A DNA stretch of 8,678 nt from Ruminococcus sp. (GCA_003446315.1 DMBA01000306.1:1-8678), one strand, 5' to 3'. Positions 1-6,508 are shown, numbered from the stretch's first letter. Program-made: numbers and translations. Notes: a model not told the origin generated them from the letters alone.

Positions 1-305
1 TTGACGGTGAATTCAATGTCGTGACCTTTACCGATGCGATCAAGTATCAGAAGGAGAAGCTGGGCGAGGAATATCAGCTCGTAGGAGAAACGGTTCAGAT
101 AGAACGCGCTGATGAAAGCGGCGATGTAAATGTCAGCGGCAGCGTTGATGTCAGTGATGCCGTTCTGCTCTCCCGCTTCTGTGCAGAGGATTCGGAAGCT
201 GTCATTTCCGATGAAGGCATAGAAAATGCCGATGCGAACAAAGACGGTCAGATCAACCTTGACGATACTGTAACGATTCTCCGCAAAATTGCACTGCTTG
301 AATGA
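1..305 (+). CDS. 3' end of a secreted dockerin-containing protein (5' truncated by window)
   Basis: The reading frame is open from the first bases (codons start at base 3) to TGA at 303-305, so only the C-terminal 100 residues are seen. The last about 65 residues form a type I dockerin with two calcium-loop/helix repeats. The first loop reads D-V-N-V-S-G-S-V-D-V-S-D (Ser replaces the usual Asp at loop position 5), followed by AVLLSRFCAED. The second reads D-A-N-K-D-G-Q-I-N-L-D-D, followed by TVTILRKIALLE. Dockerins bind cohesin modules of scaffoldins, so the protein is expected to be secreted and cellulosome-attached. The dockerin is of the same subtype as that of the gene ending at 6411 (shared L-L-x-R-F-C-A-E-D and L-R-K-I-A). 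The roughly 35 residues before the dockerin are not assigned; the catalytic or binding part lies outside the window. A strong terminator follows 20 nt later. Confidence 0.9.
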   Translation, partial: DGEFNVVTFTDAIKYQKEKLGEEYQLVGETVQIERADESGDVNVSGSVDVSDAVLLSRFCAEDSEAVISDEGIENADANKDGQINLDDTVTILRKIALLE

Positions 306-325
306 TATCATCCCCACACTGAAAA

Positions 326-365
326 CCGCCCGGTCTGTCTCAGCACAGGCCGGGCGGCAGTTTTT
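326..365 (+). terminator. Rho-independent terminator of the first dockerin gene
   Basis: A 12-bp GC-rich stem is formed by CCGCCCGGTCTG (326-337) and CAGGCCGGGCGG (346-357) with one G-T wobble and an 8-nt loop. The run TTTTT at 361-365 follows after CAG. It lies 20 nt after the stop of the upstream dockerin gene. The same two stem arms recur exactly at 2561-2572 and 2584-2595. Confidence 0.9.
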
Positions 366-429
366 CGGAATAGTCTGTTTTAATCTGTATGCGCGAATTA
401 TTCAGGAAATATCTGTGTATGAAAAAGAT

Positions 430-458
430 TTGCTATTTCAATCAAAATATGTTACAAT
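430..458 (+). promoter_or_regulatory. Extended -10 housekeeping-type promoter for unit A
   Basis: TTGCTA (430-435), a 17-nt spacer and TACAAT (453-458), with TG at 451-452 giving an extended -10 (TGTTACAAT). It sits in the gap after the upstream terminator and 66 nt before the GGCAAA box that is shared with the second unit. The second unit has a similarly built promoter at almost the same distance (68 nt). It would drive the remnant at 476-850 and the secreted-protein gene at 880. Assigned by pattern only. Confidence 0.65.
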
Positions 459-475
459 AAAAGCAGAAGATTTTT

Positions 476-850
476 TTGAAAAAGCTGTCAGTTTTTCATT
501 TCTTTGTCGTCATAATAGGTGAAGGCAAAGATGCAAAGGCGGTGATTTGCCATAAACGACGAAAGAATTCTTTTGATGTTGATATGTCCGGAGAAGGAAA
601 AGCGGTTATGGTTCGGAACGCGCAGATAATTGACGGGCAGTTCATTGTAGTACTTCTTGCGTTACAGAACGAAGCGGGACAGCAGACAGCATACAGTGTC
701 AGGGGCTTTGATCTCATTGCTGTGCCGAAGGAATACGGGATTACGCCGGAAAAGTGTACTCCGTATACGGTAAACACAGACCAGAGTGGCTTATATGAAT
801 GGTTCATGAGCAACCATCTGAATAATATCACAATCACCGGTTATCTGTAG
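476..850 (+). pseudogene. Fused remnant: sigma-gene leader/start joined to anti-sigma gene 3' end
   Basis: An open frame of 124 codons exists (TTG at 476), but it has no good ribosome binding site and appears to be a deletion scar. Bases 505-578 match the leader and first codons of the sigma gene at 2815-2888 (about 60 of 74 by eye), including AAAGGCGGTGATT and AAAGAATTCTTTTGATG. A small insertion (GATTT versus GATT) shifts the sigma frame. From ATG 584 onward the product aligns with the C-terminus of the anti-sigma-like protein of 3416-4543: M-S-G-E-G-K here against M-D-G-E-G-Q there. I-A-V-P-K-E-Y stands against I-V-A-V-P-K-E-Y, and both have 44 codons from that Ile to the stop. The transmembrane segment and Thr-rich stalk are absent, so no membrane anti-sigma function is expected. 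A short soluble product starting at 584 cannot be excluded, because this frame has stayed open. The next gene starts 29 nt downstream. Confidence 0.75.
505..578 (+). repeat. Copy A of the sigma leader/start repeat
   Basis: This segment matches 2815-2888 in the same orientation. Conserved blocks are TGTCGT, GAAGGCAAA (GAAAGGCAAA in the other copy), GCAAAGGCGGTGATT, GCCATA, GAC and AAAGAATTCTTTTGATG, with small balancing indels. It marks the part of the duplicated sigma gene that survived in unit A; similarity to the sigma gene ends at about 578-580. Confidence 0.8.
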
Positions 851-879
851 TTGTGACGATTGAAAAAGGGGGTTATCTT

Positions 880-2463
880 ATGAAAAAGATGCTGAATAAG
901 CTTGCAGCGGGCATTCTTTCCGGATTGCTTGCATGCAGTGCGGTCTGCCCGATTTATGCCAATGCGTATGATCTTTTGGAGCATCAGACCGTTGAAACAA
1001 ACGATCTCGAAGCACCGGTGGCCGATGTCAGTACAACACAGTGGGGAATCGCCGTCCGGATCAGCGGCGGTCTGGAAAATGAAATTACACTCGGAAGCTA
1101 TACGCTAAAAATGCGGGAAGAACCGGCTCCGGAGACCGCATACGATTCAAAGGTGATCTATGCATATCCCGTTGCAGAATACGCAGAACGGCTTCATATG
1201 AGCATAAAGGAAGACTTTGGTAAGGACCTTGCCGCTTATGATACCTATTACGGCAGTCTTCCGGTCATGCCGCATGAAGAAATCACAAATGACATCTATA
1301 TTCTTGACCGCGCCCGCTGGAACAGTACGCTCTGCAATGCCGAAAGTATTGAGCAGACGCAGATCAACCTGATCAGCCGCATTGAAGCAGCGTCAGAGAT
1401 CGAGTTTGTCGGATACGGAGTTCAGGTAATCCAGTGCTCTGATCTGCACGGAATGATGATTCTTGTAACGGCAGATGATACGGATGAAGTCAGAGAGATC
1501 CTGAATTCCGACCCGCGTTTTTCCATGACAGACGCTGGCGCAACTTTGTCCGGAGATCATACGTTTTATCTGAACTGGGTCAACAGTGACGAGAATATAT
1601 GGAGCTGGGAGGCTTTTCTGGACGCTTACCATACACTAAAAGATAATAAAGCACTGAAGAGTGCTGAACTGAGCGGCGGTCATATTTCAAACTATTGTTC
1701 CAACTGCACATTCGGGTATGAGATTGCTGCGGAAAGTCCAAAACTTTCGATGGCCAGCCGTGTAGAAGCATATGTTGAAATGCACGAACTTCCGGTGTTG
1801 TATACAAGTAGAGATATGCATAACCCAACAAGGGATTTCCTGACCGTCATCTGCGATGAAGAACATGCAGATGCAGTCCGTACCGAACTGGCAGATTATG
1901 TAAAAAACACGCTGCACGATAACTTCCCAGACGATGTATTTGTTGTCCAGACGGAAAAGGATATTCAGCTTGAGGAGACATTGAGAGCGTTTATTGCTGA
2001 TCGCGGGATCTGCGCGACAGTGACTTTGGACGCGCTTTCCGGTAATATGATCTCGGTCTATTTCAGTTATCGGGCATATGACAGCACGACAGACAGCTAT
2101 CGCGGTATGGATGAACTGAAAGCATATCTGAAAACGATCCATGTTAATGTTGCCGGCAGGGAAGCAGGCGAATATGATCAGACAGTAATGCTGATGTGGG
2201 AAGAAGGTCTGATCGGAACAATCGCTGAGCCGCTGCGCGGTGATATCAACAATGACGGAAAAATCAATGCACTGGATGCACAGCTTGTCCTGAACAACGC
2301 ACTTGACCTGATGCTTGAAAACAATGCCGAGATGCTTGTCGGCGGAGACATTGACGGCGACGGCGAGGTCACATCGCTGGACGCGCAGTATATCCTGCTG
2401 TTCTATCTGCATAATGATGTGCTGGAAGAAATGACCATGTGGAGCGATATACTCGCAATATGA
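880..2463 (+). CDS. Secreted dockerin protein of unknown function, DRARW family (unit A)
   Basis: The start at ATG 880 is chosen because AAGGGGG (866-872) lies 7 nt upstream and a signal peptide follows directly. That peptide is MKKMLNK, a hydrophobic core, and a likely cut after A-N-A at residue 29. The mature part (about 30-450) contains no catalytic motif I recognise. It seems built of successive alpha/beta units of about 80 residues. One region (residues about 140-235, starting at D143-R-A-R-W) aligns with residues about 354-450 of the 612-aa protein at 4573-6411, so the two are divergent paralogues. Residues 453-527 form a dockerin with loops D-I-N-N-D-G-K-I-N-A-L-D and D-I-D-G-D-G-E-V-T-S-L-D, each followed by A-Q. 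It is a different dockerin subtype from the other two in the window. The role is presumably as a cellulosome-attached extracellular component. The gene lies 29 nt after the remnant at 476-850. The frame stays open past the TGA for another 29 codons (see 2464-2556). Confidence 0.85.
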   Translation: MKKMLNKLAAGILSGLLACSAVCPIYANAYDLLEHQTVETNDLEAPVADVSTTQWGIAVRISGGLENEITLGSYTLKMREEPAPETAYDSKVIYAYPVAEYAERLHMSIKEDFGKDLAAYDTYYGSLPVMPHEEITNDIYILDRARWNSTLCNAESIEQTQINLISRIEAASEIEFVGYGVQVIQCSDLHGMMILVTADDTDEVREILNSDPRFSMTDAGATLSGDHTFYLNWVNSDENIWSWEAFLDAYHTLKDNKALKSAELSGGHISNYCSNCTFGYEIAAESPKLSMASRVEAYVEMHELPVLYTSRDMHNPTRDFLTVICDEEHADAVRTELADYVKNTLHDNFPDDVFVVQTEKDIQLEETLRAFIADRGICATVTLDALSGNMISVYFSYRAYDSTTDSYRGMDELKAYLKTIHVNVAGREAGEYDQTVMLMWEEGLIGTIAEPLRGDINNDGKINALDAQLVLNNALDLMLENNAEMLVGGDIDGDGEVTSLDAQYILLFYLHNDVLEEMTMWSDILAI

Positions 2464-2556
2464 GATATCATGACCGCCGATACCGACGGCGACGGTGATC
2501 TCACACCGGATGATGTCGTCATGATCCTGAGAAAAATCGCAAGACTTGCATAATGA
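2464..2556 (+). pseudogene. In-frame half-dockerin fossil beyond the stop codon
   Basis: Directly after TGA 2461-2463, in the same frame, 29 codons run to TAA 2551-2553 (then TGA 2554-2556). They encode one dockerin repeat: a calcium loop D-T-D-G-D-G-D-L-T-P-D-D followed by V-V-M-I-L-R-K-I-A-R-L-A. This is the second-repeat pattern of the dockerins ending at 305 and 6411 (L-R-K-I-A) and is not part of the dockerin before the stop. No separate start signal is seen. Most likely it is a leftover of the gene's former dockerin; alternatively a nonsense mutation cut a longer C-terminus. Confidence 0.75.
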
Positions 2557-2560
2557 GAAG

Positions 2561-2598
2561 CCGCCCGGTCTGCCGAAAAAGCACAGGCCGGGCGGTTT
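2561..2598 (+). terminator. Rho-independent terminator of unit A
   Basis: Stem arms CCGCCCGGTCTG (2561-2572) and CAGGCCGGGCGG (2584-2595) with an 11-nt loop are followed by TTTGTTG, a weak T-tract. The arms are identical to those at 326-337 and 346-357, while loops and flanks differ. Confidence 0.85.
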
Positions 2599-2665
2599 GT
2601 TGCTGATTCTATGTTTGATATCGGCGAAAAAGCTGAGTATACTGCAGCATCGGAAGTAAACAGGC

Positions 2666-2704
2666 GCAGTCAGTCGAAAAAACGGCTGGCTGCTTTTCTT
2701 TTTC
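2666..2704 (+). terminator. Second hairpin with T-rich tail between units A and B
   Basis: GCAGTCAGTCG (2666-2676) and CGGCTGGCTGC (2683-2693) form an 11-bp stem with two G-T wobbles around an AAAAAA loop. TTTTCTTTTTC follows at 2694-2704. It would back up the weaker-tailed terminator just upstream and isolate the unit B promoter at 2740. No gene was recognised between the two hairpins. Confidence 0.65.
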
Positions 2705-2739
2705 AGCACAGCGGTTCTTATACAGCAAAGGTAACAATA

Positions 2740-2768
2740 TTGAAAAAACCTCAGAACTATGCTATACT
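2740..2768 (+). promoter_or_regulatory. Extended -10 housekeeping-type promoter of the sigma operon
   Basis: TTGAAA (2740-2745), a 17-nt spacer and TATACT (2763-2768), with TG at 2760-2761 giving TGCTATACT. It lies 68 nt before the GGCAAA box of the sigma leader. It has the same architecture as the promoter at 430-458. It resembles a vegetative promoter, so basal expression of the sigma operon need not depend on its own product. Pattern-based only. Confidence 0.7.
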
Positions 2769-2814
2769 GAAAGAGAAAAAATATTTCTTCCGAAGTGAAA
2801 TTTTTCCTTTAATA

Positions 2815-2888
2815 TGTCGTTCTTATCTATAGAAAGGCAAAACGCAAAGGCGGTGATTGCCATAGAAGACAAAAGAATTCTTTTGATG
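2815..2888 (+). repeat. Copy B of the sigma leader/start repeat
   Basis: This is the intact counterpart of 505-578. It holds the leader, the SD-like AAAGGCGGTG (2846-2855) and the first codons of the sigma gene. See the entry at 505 for the matching blocks. Confidence 0.8.
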
Positions 2889-3419
2889 CTGAATAACAGA
2901 GATGAGCAGGCACTTGCGGCAACCACAGCCAAATACGGAGCGCTCTGCCGGTCTGTTGCACGCGATATTCTCGGAGACGAGCAGGATGCTGAGAAATGCA
3001 TCAACGACGCACTGCTGGCGGTCTGGAATGCCATTCCGCCTGCACAGCCCGAAAACTATCGTGCATATCTGTTGAAGTTGCTTCGCAATATTTCGCTGGA
3101 TCGGTATAAAACGAAGCATCGTGACAAGCGCGGCAGCGGTCAGTATGCAGAAGCATTGGATGAACTGGCAGAGTTCCTTCCCGGCACACAAAATACTGAG
3201 GATACAGTTGAACAGCGCGAGATGCTGGATGCAGTAGCGCGTTTTCTGAGAACTCTGCCCCAGACGCAAAGCAACCTGTTTGTCCGGCGATACTGGCGCT
3301 TTTCATCACTTGATGATCTGGCGCATGATTACGGCATGACCGTCAATCATGTACGGGTTACATTAACGCGCCTGCGGAAGCGGCTGCAAAAGTACCTGAA
3401 GAAGGAGGGGTTGCTGTGA
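2853..3419 (+). CDS. ECF-like sigma-70 family RNA polymerase sigma factor
   Basis: The product is a short two-domain sigma factor of about 185-188 aa. Region 2 covers the first half: R-D-E-Q-A-L, then K-Y-G-A-L-C, I-L-G-D-E-Q-D-A-E-K-C-I-N-D, V-W-N-A-I-P-P and Y-R-A-Y-L-L-K-L-L-R-N-I-S-L-D-R-Y. Region 4 follows with F-V-R-R-Y-W and a helix-turn-helix S-L-D-D-L-A-H-D-Y-G-M-T-V-N-H-V, ending R-L-R-K-R-L-Q-K-Y-L. It directs RNA polymerase to target promoters that cannot be named here. The start is uncertain. GTG 2853 is the closest standard codon but overlaps the SD-like AAAGGCGGTG (2846-2855). ATA 2862 is ideally spaced and would give the family-like N-terminus M-E-D-K-R-I-L. ATG 2814 and ATG 2886 lack SD sequences. 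The stop overlaps the GTG start of the next gene by 4 nt, which implies translational coupling with its anti-sigma partner. Confidence 0.88.
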   Translation: MIAIEDKRILLMLNNRDEQALAATTAKYGALCRSVARDILGDEQDAEKCINDALLAVWNAIPPAQPENYRAYLLKLLRNISLDRYKTKHRDKRGSGQYAEALDELAEFLPGTQNTEDTVEQREMLDAVARFLRTLPQTQSNLFVRRYWRFSSLDDLAHDYGMTVNHVRVTLTRLRKRLQKYLKKEGLL

Positions 3420-4543
3420 GTCCGGAAGAATTTATCCAGATGATGAACGAACTTTCTGATGATATCATCGAAGCGGCAAATACGCCCCCTGTCAGGAAAA
3501 ATATAAAGATCCGGTACATTATTCCGGCTGCTGCTGCCTGCATTGTAATACTGATTGCGGCAGTGATATATCCAAAGCTGAAAACGCAAACGCCCGCGAT
3601 CCTTCCCGAAACCGCTTATACAGATGAAACGACCGTTGCACCGGCGCAGACGGATACACAGACTGCACCGGAACAGACAGACGCTTCTGCGGTCAGCGAG
3701 ACAACTCATATCCGCTCCGAATCTGCCGTGCAGACGACTGGAACAACCGTCCGGACTTCCGTTACAACAGCGACCGGTACTGCGCAAACTTCTGCGACTG
3801 TGACCACCCGCGTAACGGCAGTAGGTACGGCTCATACCGCCGAGACGGGAACTTCCCGCACAACATCGCGCACACGCATCACACAAACAACCAAGCAAAC
3901 AGCCGTCACGACACGCAGAACGACTGCCCGGACGACAGAAACACGCAGTACAACGACAAGGCGGACAACAGCGCAGACTACGCAAACCACGCCGGCTCAG
4001 ACAACAGGTTTCGCAGAAGAAGAATGTACAACAACGTGGTTTGATACGACAGCTGTTTATTCGTTTGAAACGACAAGGATGCATGATTCTGTCAGTGTTC
4101 CGGTGTTCCGGAGTGAAACGGAATTCTATACGCCTGAAAATCACGGCGGACGGGGCTGGCCCGGAGCGGTGAAAGCGAAATGCACATTCCTGTCAGATGA
4201 TGAGCTTCAATACTGGCGGGATACCGGTGTCATTCCGTTTGATACAGACCTTTCTGCCTATGATCTGATCCGCGTCTATATGGACGGAGAAGGGCAAAAA
4301 GCTGCTGTAACCGGCGGTACAATACAAAACGGGCGGCTTACCCTTTGGGTACGGTATGTGACGAATCCGGATGAACAAAGGCATTCGTTCGGTGTCCGTG
4401 TGACAAATATCGTTGCCGTTCCGAAAGAATACAATGCGCCGCTATTGGAATTATCGGTAAGCCGATCGGGAATGAAGGGCGAAAGCGAGTTTGAAAATCT
4501 GCTTGCGGCACATCCGAATGATATGATCATCGAAATCTACTGA
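3416..4543 (+). CDS. Membrane anti-sigma-like protein with Thr-rich stalk
   Basis: It starts at GTG 3416, overlapping the sigma stop (GTGA), with a strong SD AAGGAGGGG at 3402-3410. The 375 residues divide into four parts. Residues 1-33 are a short cytoplasmic segment with L-S-D-D-I-I-E-A-A, the kind of N-terminal motif seen in small Firmicute anti-sigma partners. Residues 34-52 are one transmembrane helix. Residues about 60-205 are an extracellular stalk very rich in Thr (many T-T-R, T-T-A and T-T-E units), possibly glycosylated. Residues about 235-375 are a folded outer domain containing V-A-V-P-K-E-Y (333-339). The pattern near that motif recalls PrcB C-terminal-like domains, a guess only. 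Inferred role: it holds the sigma factor at the membrane and releases it on an outside signal. No carbohydrate-binding module is recognised, unlike the RsgI anti-sigma proteins of clostridial cellulosomes. The C-terminal about 90 residues are also found in the remnant at 476-850. Confidence 0.8.
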   Translation: MSPEEFIQMMNELSDDIIEAANTPPVRKNIKIRYIIPAAAACIVILIAAVIYPKLKTQTPAILPETAYTDETTVAPAQTDTQTAPEQTDASAVSETTHIRSESAVQTTGTTVRTSVTTATGTAQTSATVTTRVTAVGTAHTAETGTSRTTSRTRITQTTKQTAVTTRRTTARTTETRSTTTRRTTAQTTQTTPAQTTGFAEEECTTTWFDTTAVYSFETTRMHDSVSVPVFRSETEFYTPENHGGRGWPGAVKAKCTFLSDDELQYWRDTGVIPFDTDLSAYDLIRVYMDGEGQKAAVTGGTIQNGRLTLWVRYVTNPDEQRHSFGVRVTNIVAVPKEYNAPLLELSVSRSGMKGESEFENLLAAHPNDMIIEIY

Positions 4544-4572
4544 CGGCTGTGAATGAAAAAGGAGGTTATCTT

Positions 4573-6411
4573 ATGAAAAAGAAAATGAGAATGGCAGCGA
4601 TGCTGACCTGTGCGGCGATGCTTTGCAGCGGAATGCCGGCGGTGCAGGTGCAGGCTGCGAAACAAAAAGATGTGTCCGATCTGTACTATTTCGGATTGGC
4701 AGACGGCGAGATGTTCCGTGATATGGAAATCGTCGATGACAAGGGAATGCTGCAATGGATCGTGACCGGAGAGGGCTATGGCACGAAAGACACGCCCTAT
4801 TATGTCTGCACCTATCATCTGGATAGAGATTTTACGCGCAATGTTCAGGATGCAGATTCCGGAGAAATCAAGCAGGAAACATATCATGTTTCCCGACAGA
4901 TGCTCTATGTGGTCGTTCCGCGTCAGAATTATCTCCGCTTTGAGCTGCGAAATGATATTGACGAAGAAACCGCATCTGCACAGGCGGCTGCGATTGTATC
5001 GGGATATGATGAGAATGCAAGACTTTACTGGGATTCGGATAATCCGAACATCAGAGCTTGCGACATTTTGATGCCTGATCATACGGGCTCTGCGGAGATC
5101 TCGGAAGCAATCATGAACGAACTGAATGATGCCGGTTTGATTTCTGCTTTCTACACATGGGGACAGTCTGCGCTTTTCCATGAGGTTGAACACGGTCAGC
5201 TCCCGACCGGTTATCTCCCGTTCATCGAACAGTATCATGTGGATGAATGGCTCACGGAATACCATCCGGAATACAGCCTGATGCAGGTGACAGAGGATTC
5301 TGAATATGCGAATCAGCTGACATTCAGTTTCTCGTGGTACAGTACAGCTCCTGAGTATGTATATGCAGTGATTCCGCCGGAAGGGGCATCCTTCGGGGAG
5401 CAGCTTGCGGTTACCGGAGAACTGTATGAGGCATTCGGTATTCGGCCGGAGTTCTATGTACAGGAAACAAGCACGGAAACGCTTGCCGGAAAGAACGCGC
5501 TTACAGGTATCCCACAGCCCGAAAATGACACACTGGCGGAATCCTGCCGGCGTATTGCGGGCTGGGATAATGCGAAACTGAGTGACTGTGTGATCCTTGC
5601 AGACAACGAGCTGCTGACGCCGGAAAAGGCGTATAATATTGACCGCGCAAGATGGTCGCATTACCGCGTTTTCCTGAAAGCAGGCACAACACTTGATGAA
5701 GCAGAAGTGCTGGATCAGTGGAAAGCACTTCTGCGGGCTGAGGGCTATCCGGAACATACGCTGGAAAACTTCACCTGCCAAATCACGGAAACGGACGGCG
5801 GGTATTATGTATCAGTCACACAAAGCGCATACAAAAATGTGTCGCTTGCGGATTGCCTCAGAAGCTTCCCGAATGTGGAATGTATTGACGCGCAGTATTG
5901 TTACCATACACAAGACCGGCCGAACCATCAGTTTGACTACTGTTTCCGCTTTACCTGTGACCGCACGCCGATTGCGGATGATTTTTCGGCGCTCGGAGAT
6001 GTTCAGATATCTGATATGACCTATGGAAGTCCGCTGCCGGAGAATGAATGGTATCTGACATTGTCACAGGAAGCGACTTATTCGGATTACTTCAATGCAG
6101 CAAAATATCTGCAAACGCTGGATTTTGTGCATGATCTGCATCTGGTTTTCGCTTCTACGGAATTGGCAGATACAAATGAAGATGCACATATCCTCTTCCC
6201 GGAGCCGGATGTCATCTACCATCGCGGCGATGTGACAGAGGACGGCGCTGTTGACGTTGCGGATGCGGTACTGCTGGCGCGCTTCTGCGCAGAGGACAGC
6301 ACAGCCGTCATCACCGATCAGGGTAAGCAAAACGCTGATGTGAACCATGACGGCAATATCGAGCTTGATGATGTGACTGCGACTCTCAGAAAAATCGCAA
6401 AGCTCGATTGA
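4573..6411 (+). CDS. Secreted dockerin protein of unknown function, DRARW family (unit B)
   Basis: The start at ATG 4573 is fixed by AAAGGAGG at 4558-4565, 7 nt upstream, and by a signal peptide (MKKKMRM, hydrophobic core, likely cut after V-Q-A near residue 28). The product is 612 aa. Residues about 30-550 match no enzyme family I recognise. They appear to be several alpha/beta units, with long linkers around 180-230 and 310-350. D357-R-A-R-W opens the region that aligns with residues 143 onward of the 527-aa protein at 880-2463. Residues 551-612 form a dockerin with loops D-V-T-E-D-G-A-V-D-V-A-D and D-V-N-H-D-G-N-I-E-L-D-D, the same subtype as the gene ending at 305. It lies 29 nt after the anti-sigma gene, so it is the third gene of the sigma operon and a plausible output of it. 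An HEVEH string at 203-207 is judged fortuitous. Inferred role: cell-surface or cellulosome component, substrate unknown. Confidence 0.85.
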   Translation: MKKKMRMAAMLTCAAMLCSGMPAVQVQAAKQKDVSDLYYFGLADGEMFRDMEIVDDKGMLQWIVTGEGYGTKDTPYYVCTYHLDRDFTRNVQDADSGEIKQETYHVSRQMLYVVVPRQNYLRFELRNDIDEETASAQAAAIVSGYDENARLYWDSDNPNIRACDILMPDHTGSAEISEAIMNELNDAGLISAFYTWGQSALFHEVEHGQLPTGYLPFIEQYHVDEWLTEYHPEYSLMQVTEDSEYANQLTFSFSWYSTAPEYVYAVIPPEGASFGEQLAVTGELYEAFGIRPEFYVQETSTETLAGKNALTGIPQPENDTLAESCRRIAGWDNAKLSDCVILADNELLTPEKAYNIDRARWSHYRVFLKAGTTLDEAEVLDQWKALLRAEGYPEHTLENFTCQITETDGGYYVSVTQSAYKNVSLADCLRSFPNVECIDAQYCYHTQDRPNHQFDYCFRFTCDRTPIADDFSALGDVQISDMTYGSPLPENEWYLTLSQEATYSDYFNAAKYLQTLDFVHDLHLVFASTELADTNEDAHILFPEPDVIYHRGDVTEDGAVDVADAVLLARFCAEDSTAVITDQGKQNADVNHDGNIELDDVTATLRKIAKLD

Positions 6412-6446
6412 TATGCAAATTCTTCATGACAATCTATAGATGAAAG

Positions 6447-6485
6447 CAGCCGCCGATGTGCTTGAACACATCGGCGGCTGTTTTT
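6447..6485 (+). terminator. Strong Rho-independent terminator of the sigma operon
   Basis: A perfect 14-bp stem (6447-6460 with 6467-6480), CTTGAA loop and TTTTT at 6481-6485. It lies 35 nt after the stop of the dockerin gene and faces the converging gene that ends at 6509. On the minus strand the stem is followed only by CTTTCATC, so it may stop leftward transcription weakly. Confidence 0.93.
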
Positions 6486-6508
6486 GACTGTATATGATGA
6501 ATTGCGGA

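Noticed and set aside
2461..2463. TGA as a recoded (sense) codon joining the half-dockerin.
   Set aside because: TGA ends the genes at 305, 3419, 4543 and 6411 normally, so the code is standard. No selenocysteine-like hairpin was noted; local readthrough cannot be tested here.
1687..2709. 340-codon minus-strand open frame.
   Set aside because: It lies antisense to the dockerin gene with clear signal peptide and dockerin; its composition (Cys, His, Phe, Ile rich) is typical of a shadow frame.
2611..2832. 73-codon plus-strand frame between the units.
   Set aside because: It runs through a terminator hairpin and the sigma promoter, has no SD, and its product is low in recognisable features.
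3347..4144. Long minus-strand open frame rich in Cys and Arg.
   Set aside because: It is the antisense of the Thr-rich stalk (ACA/ACG codons read as Cys and Arg); no SD and no family resemblance.
5179..5193. HEVEH (residues 203-207 of the 612-aa protein) fits the HExxH zinc protease motif.
   Set aside because: One variable position is charged (Glu), no third zinc ligand pattern (H-x-x-G-x-x-H or a downstream Glu helix) is seen, and no equivalent was found in the paralogue at 880-2463. Probably chance.
4537..5781. 414-codon minus-strand open frame.
   Set aside because: Antisense to the 612-aa secreted protein gene, which has a strong SD, signal peptide and dockerin; no domain pattern is seen in the shadow.
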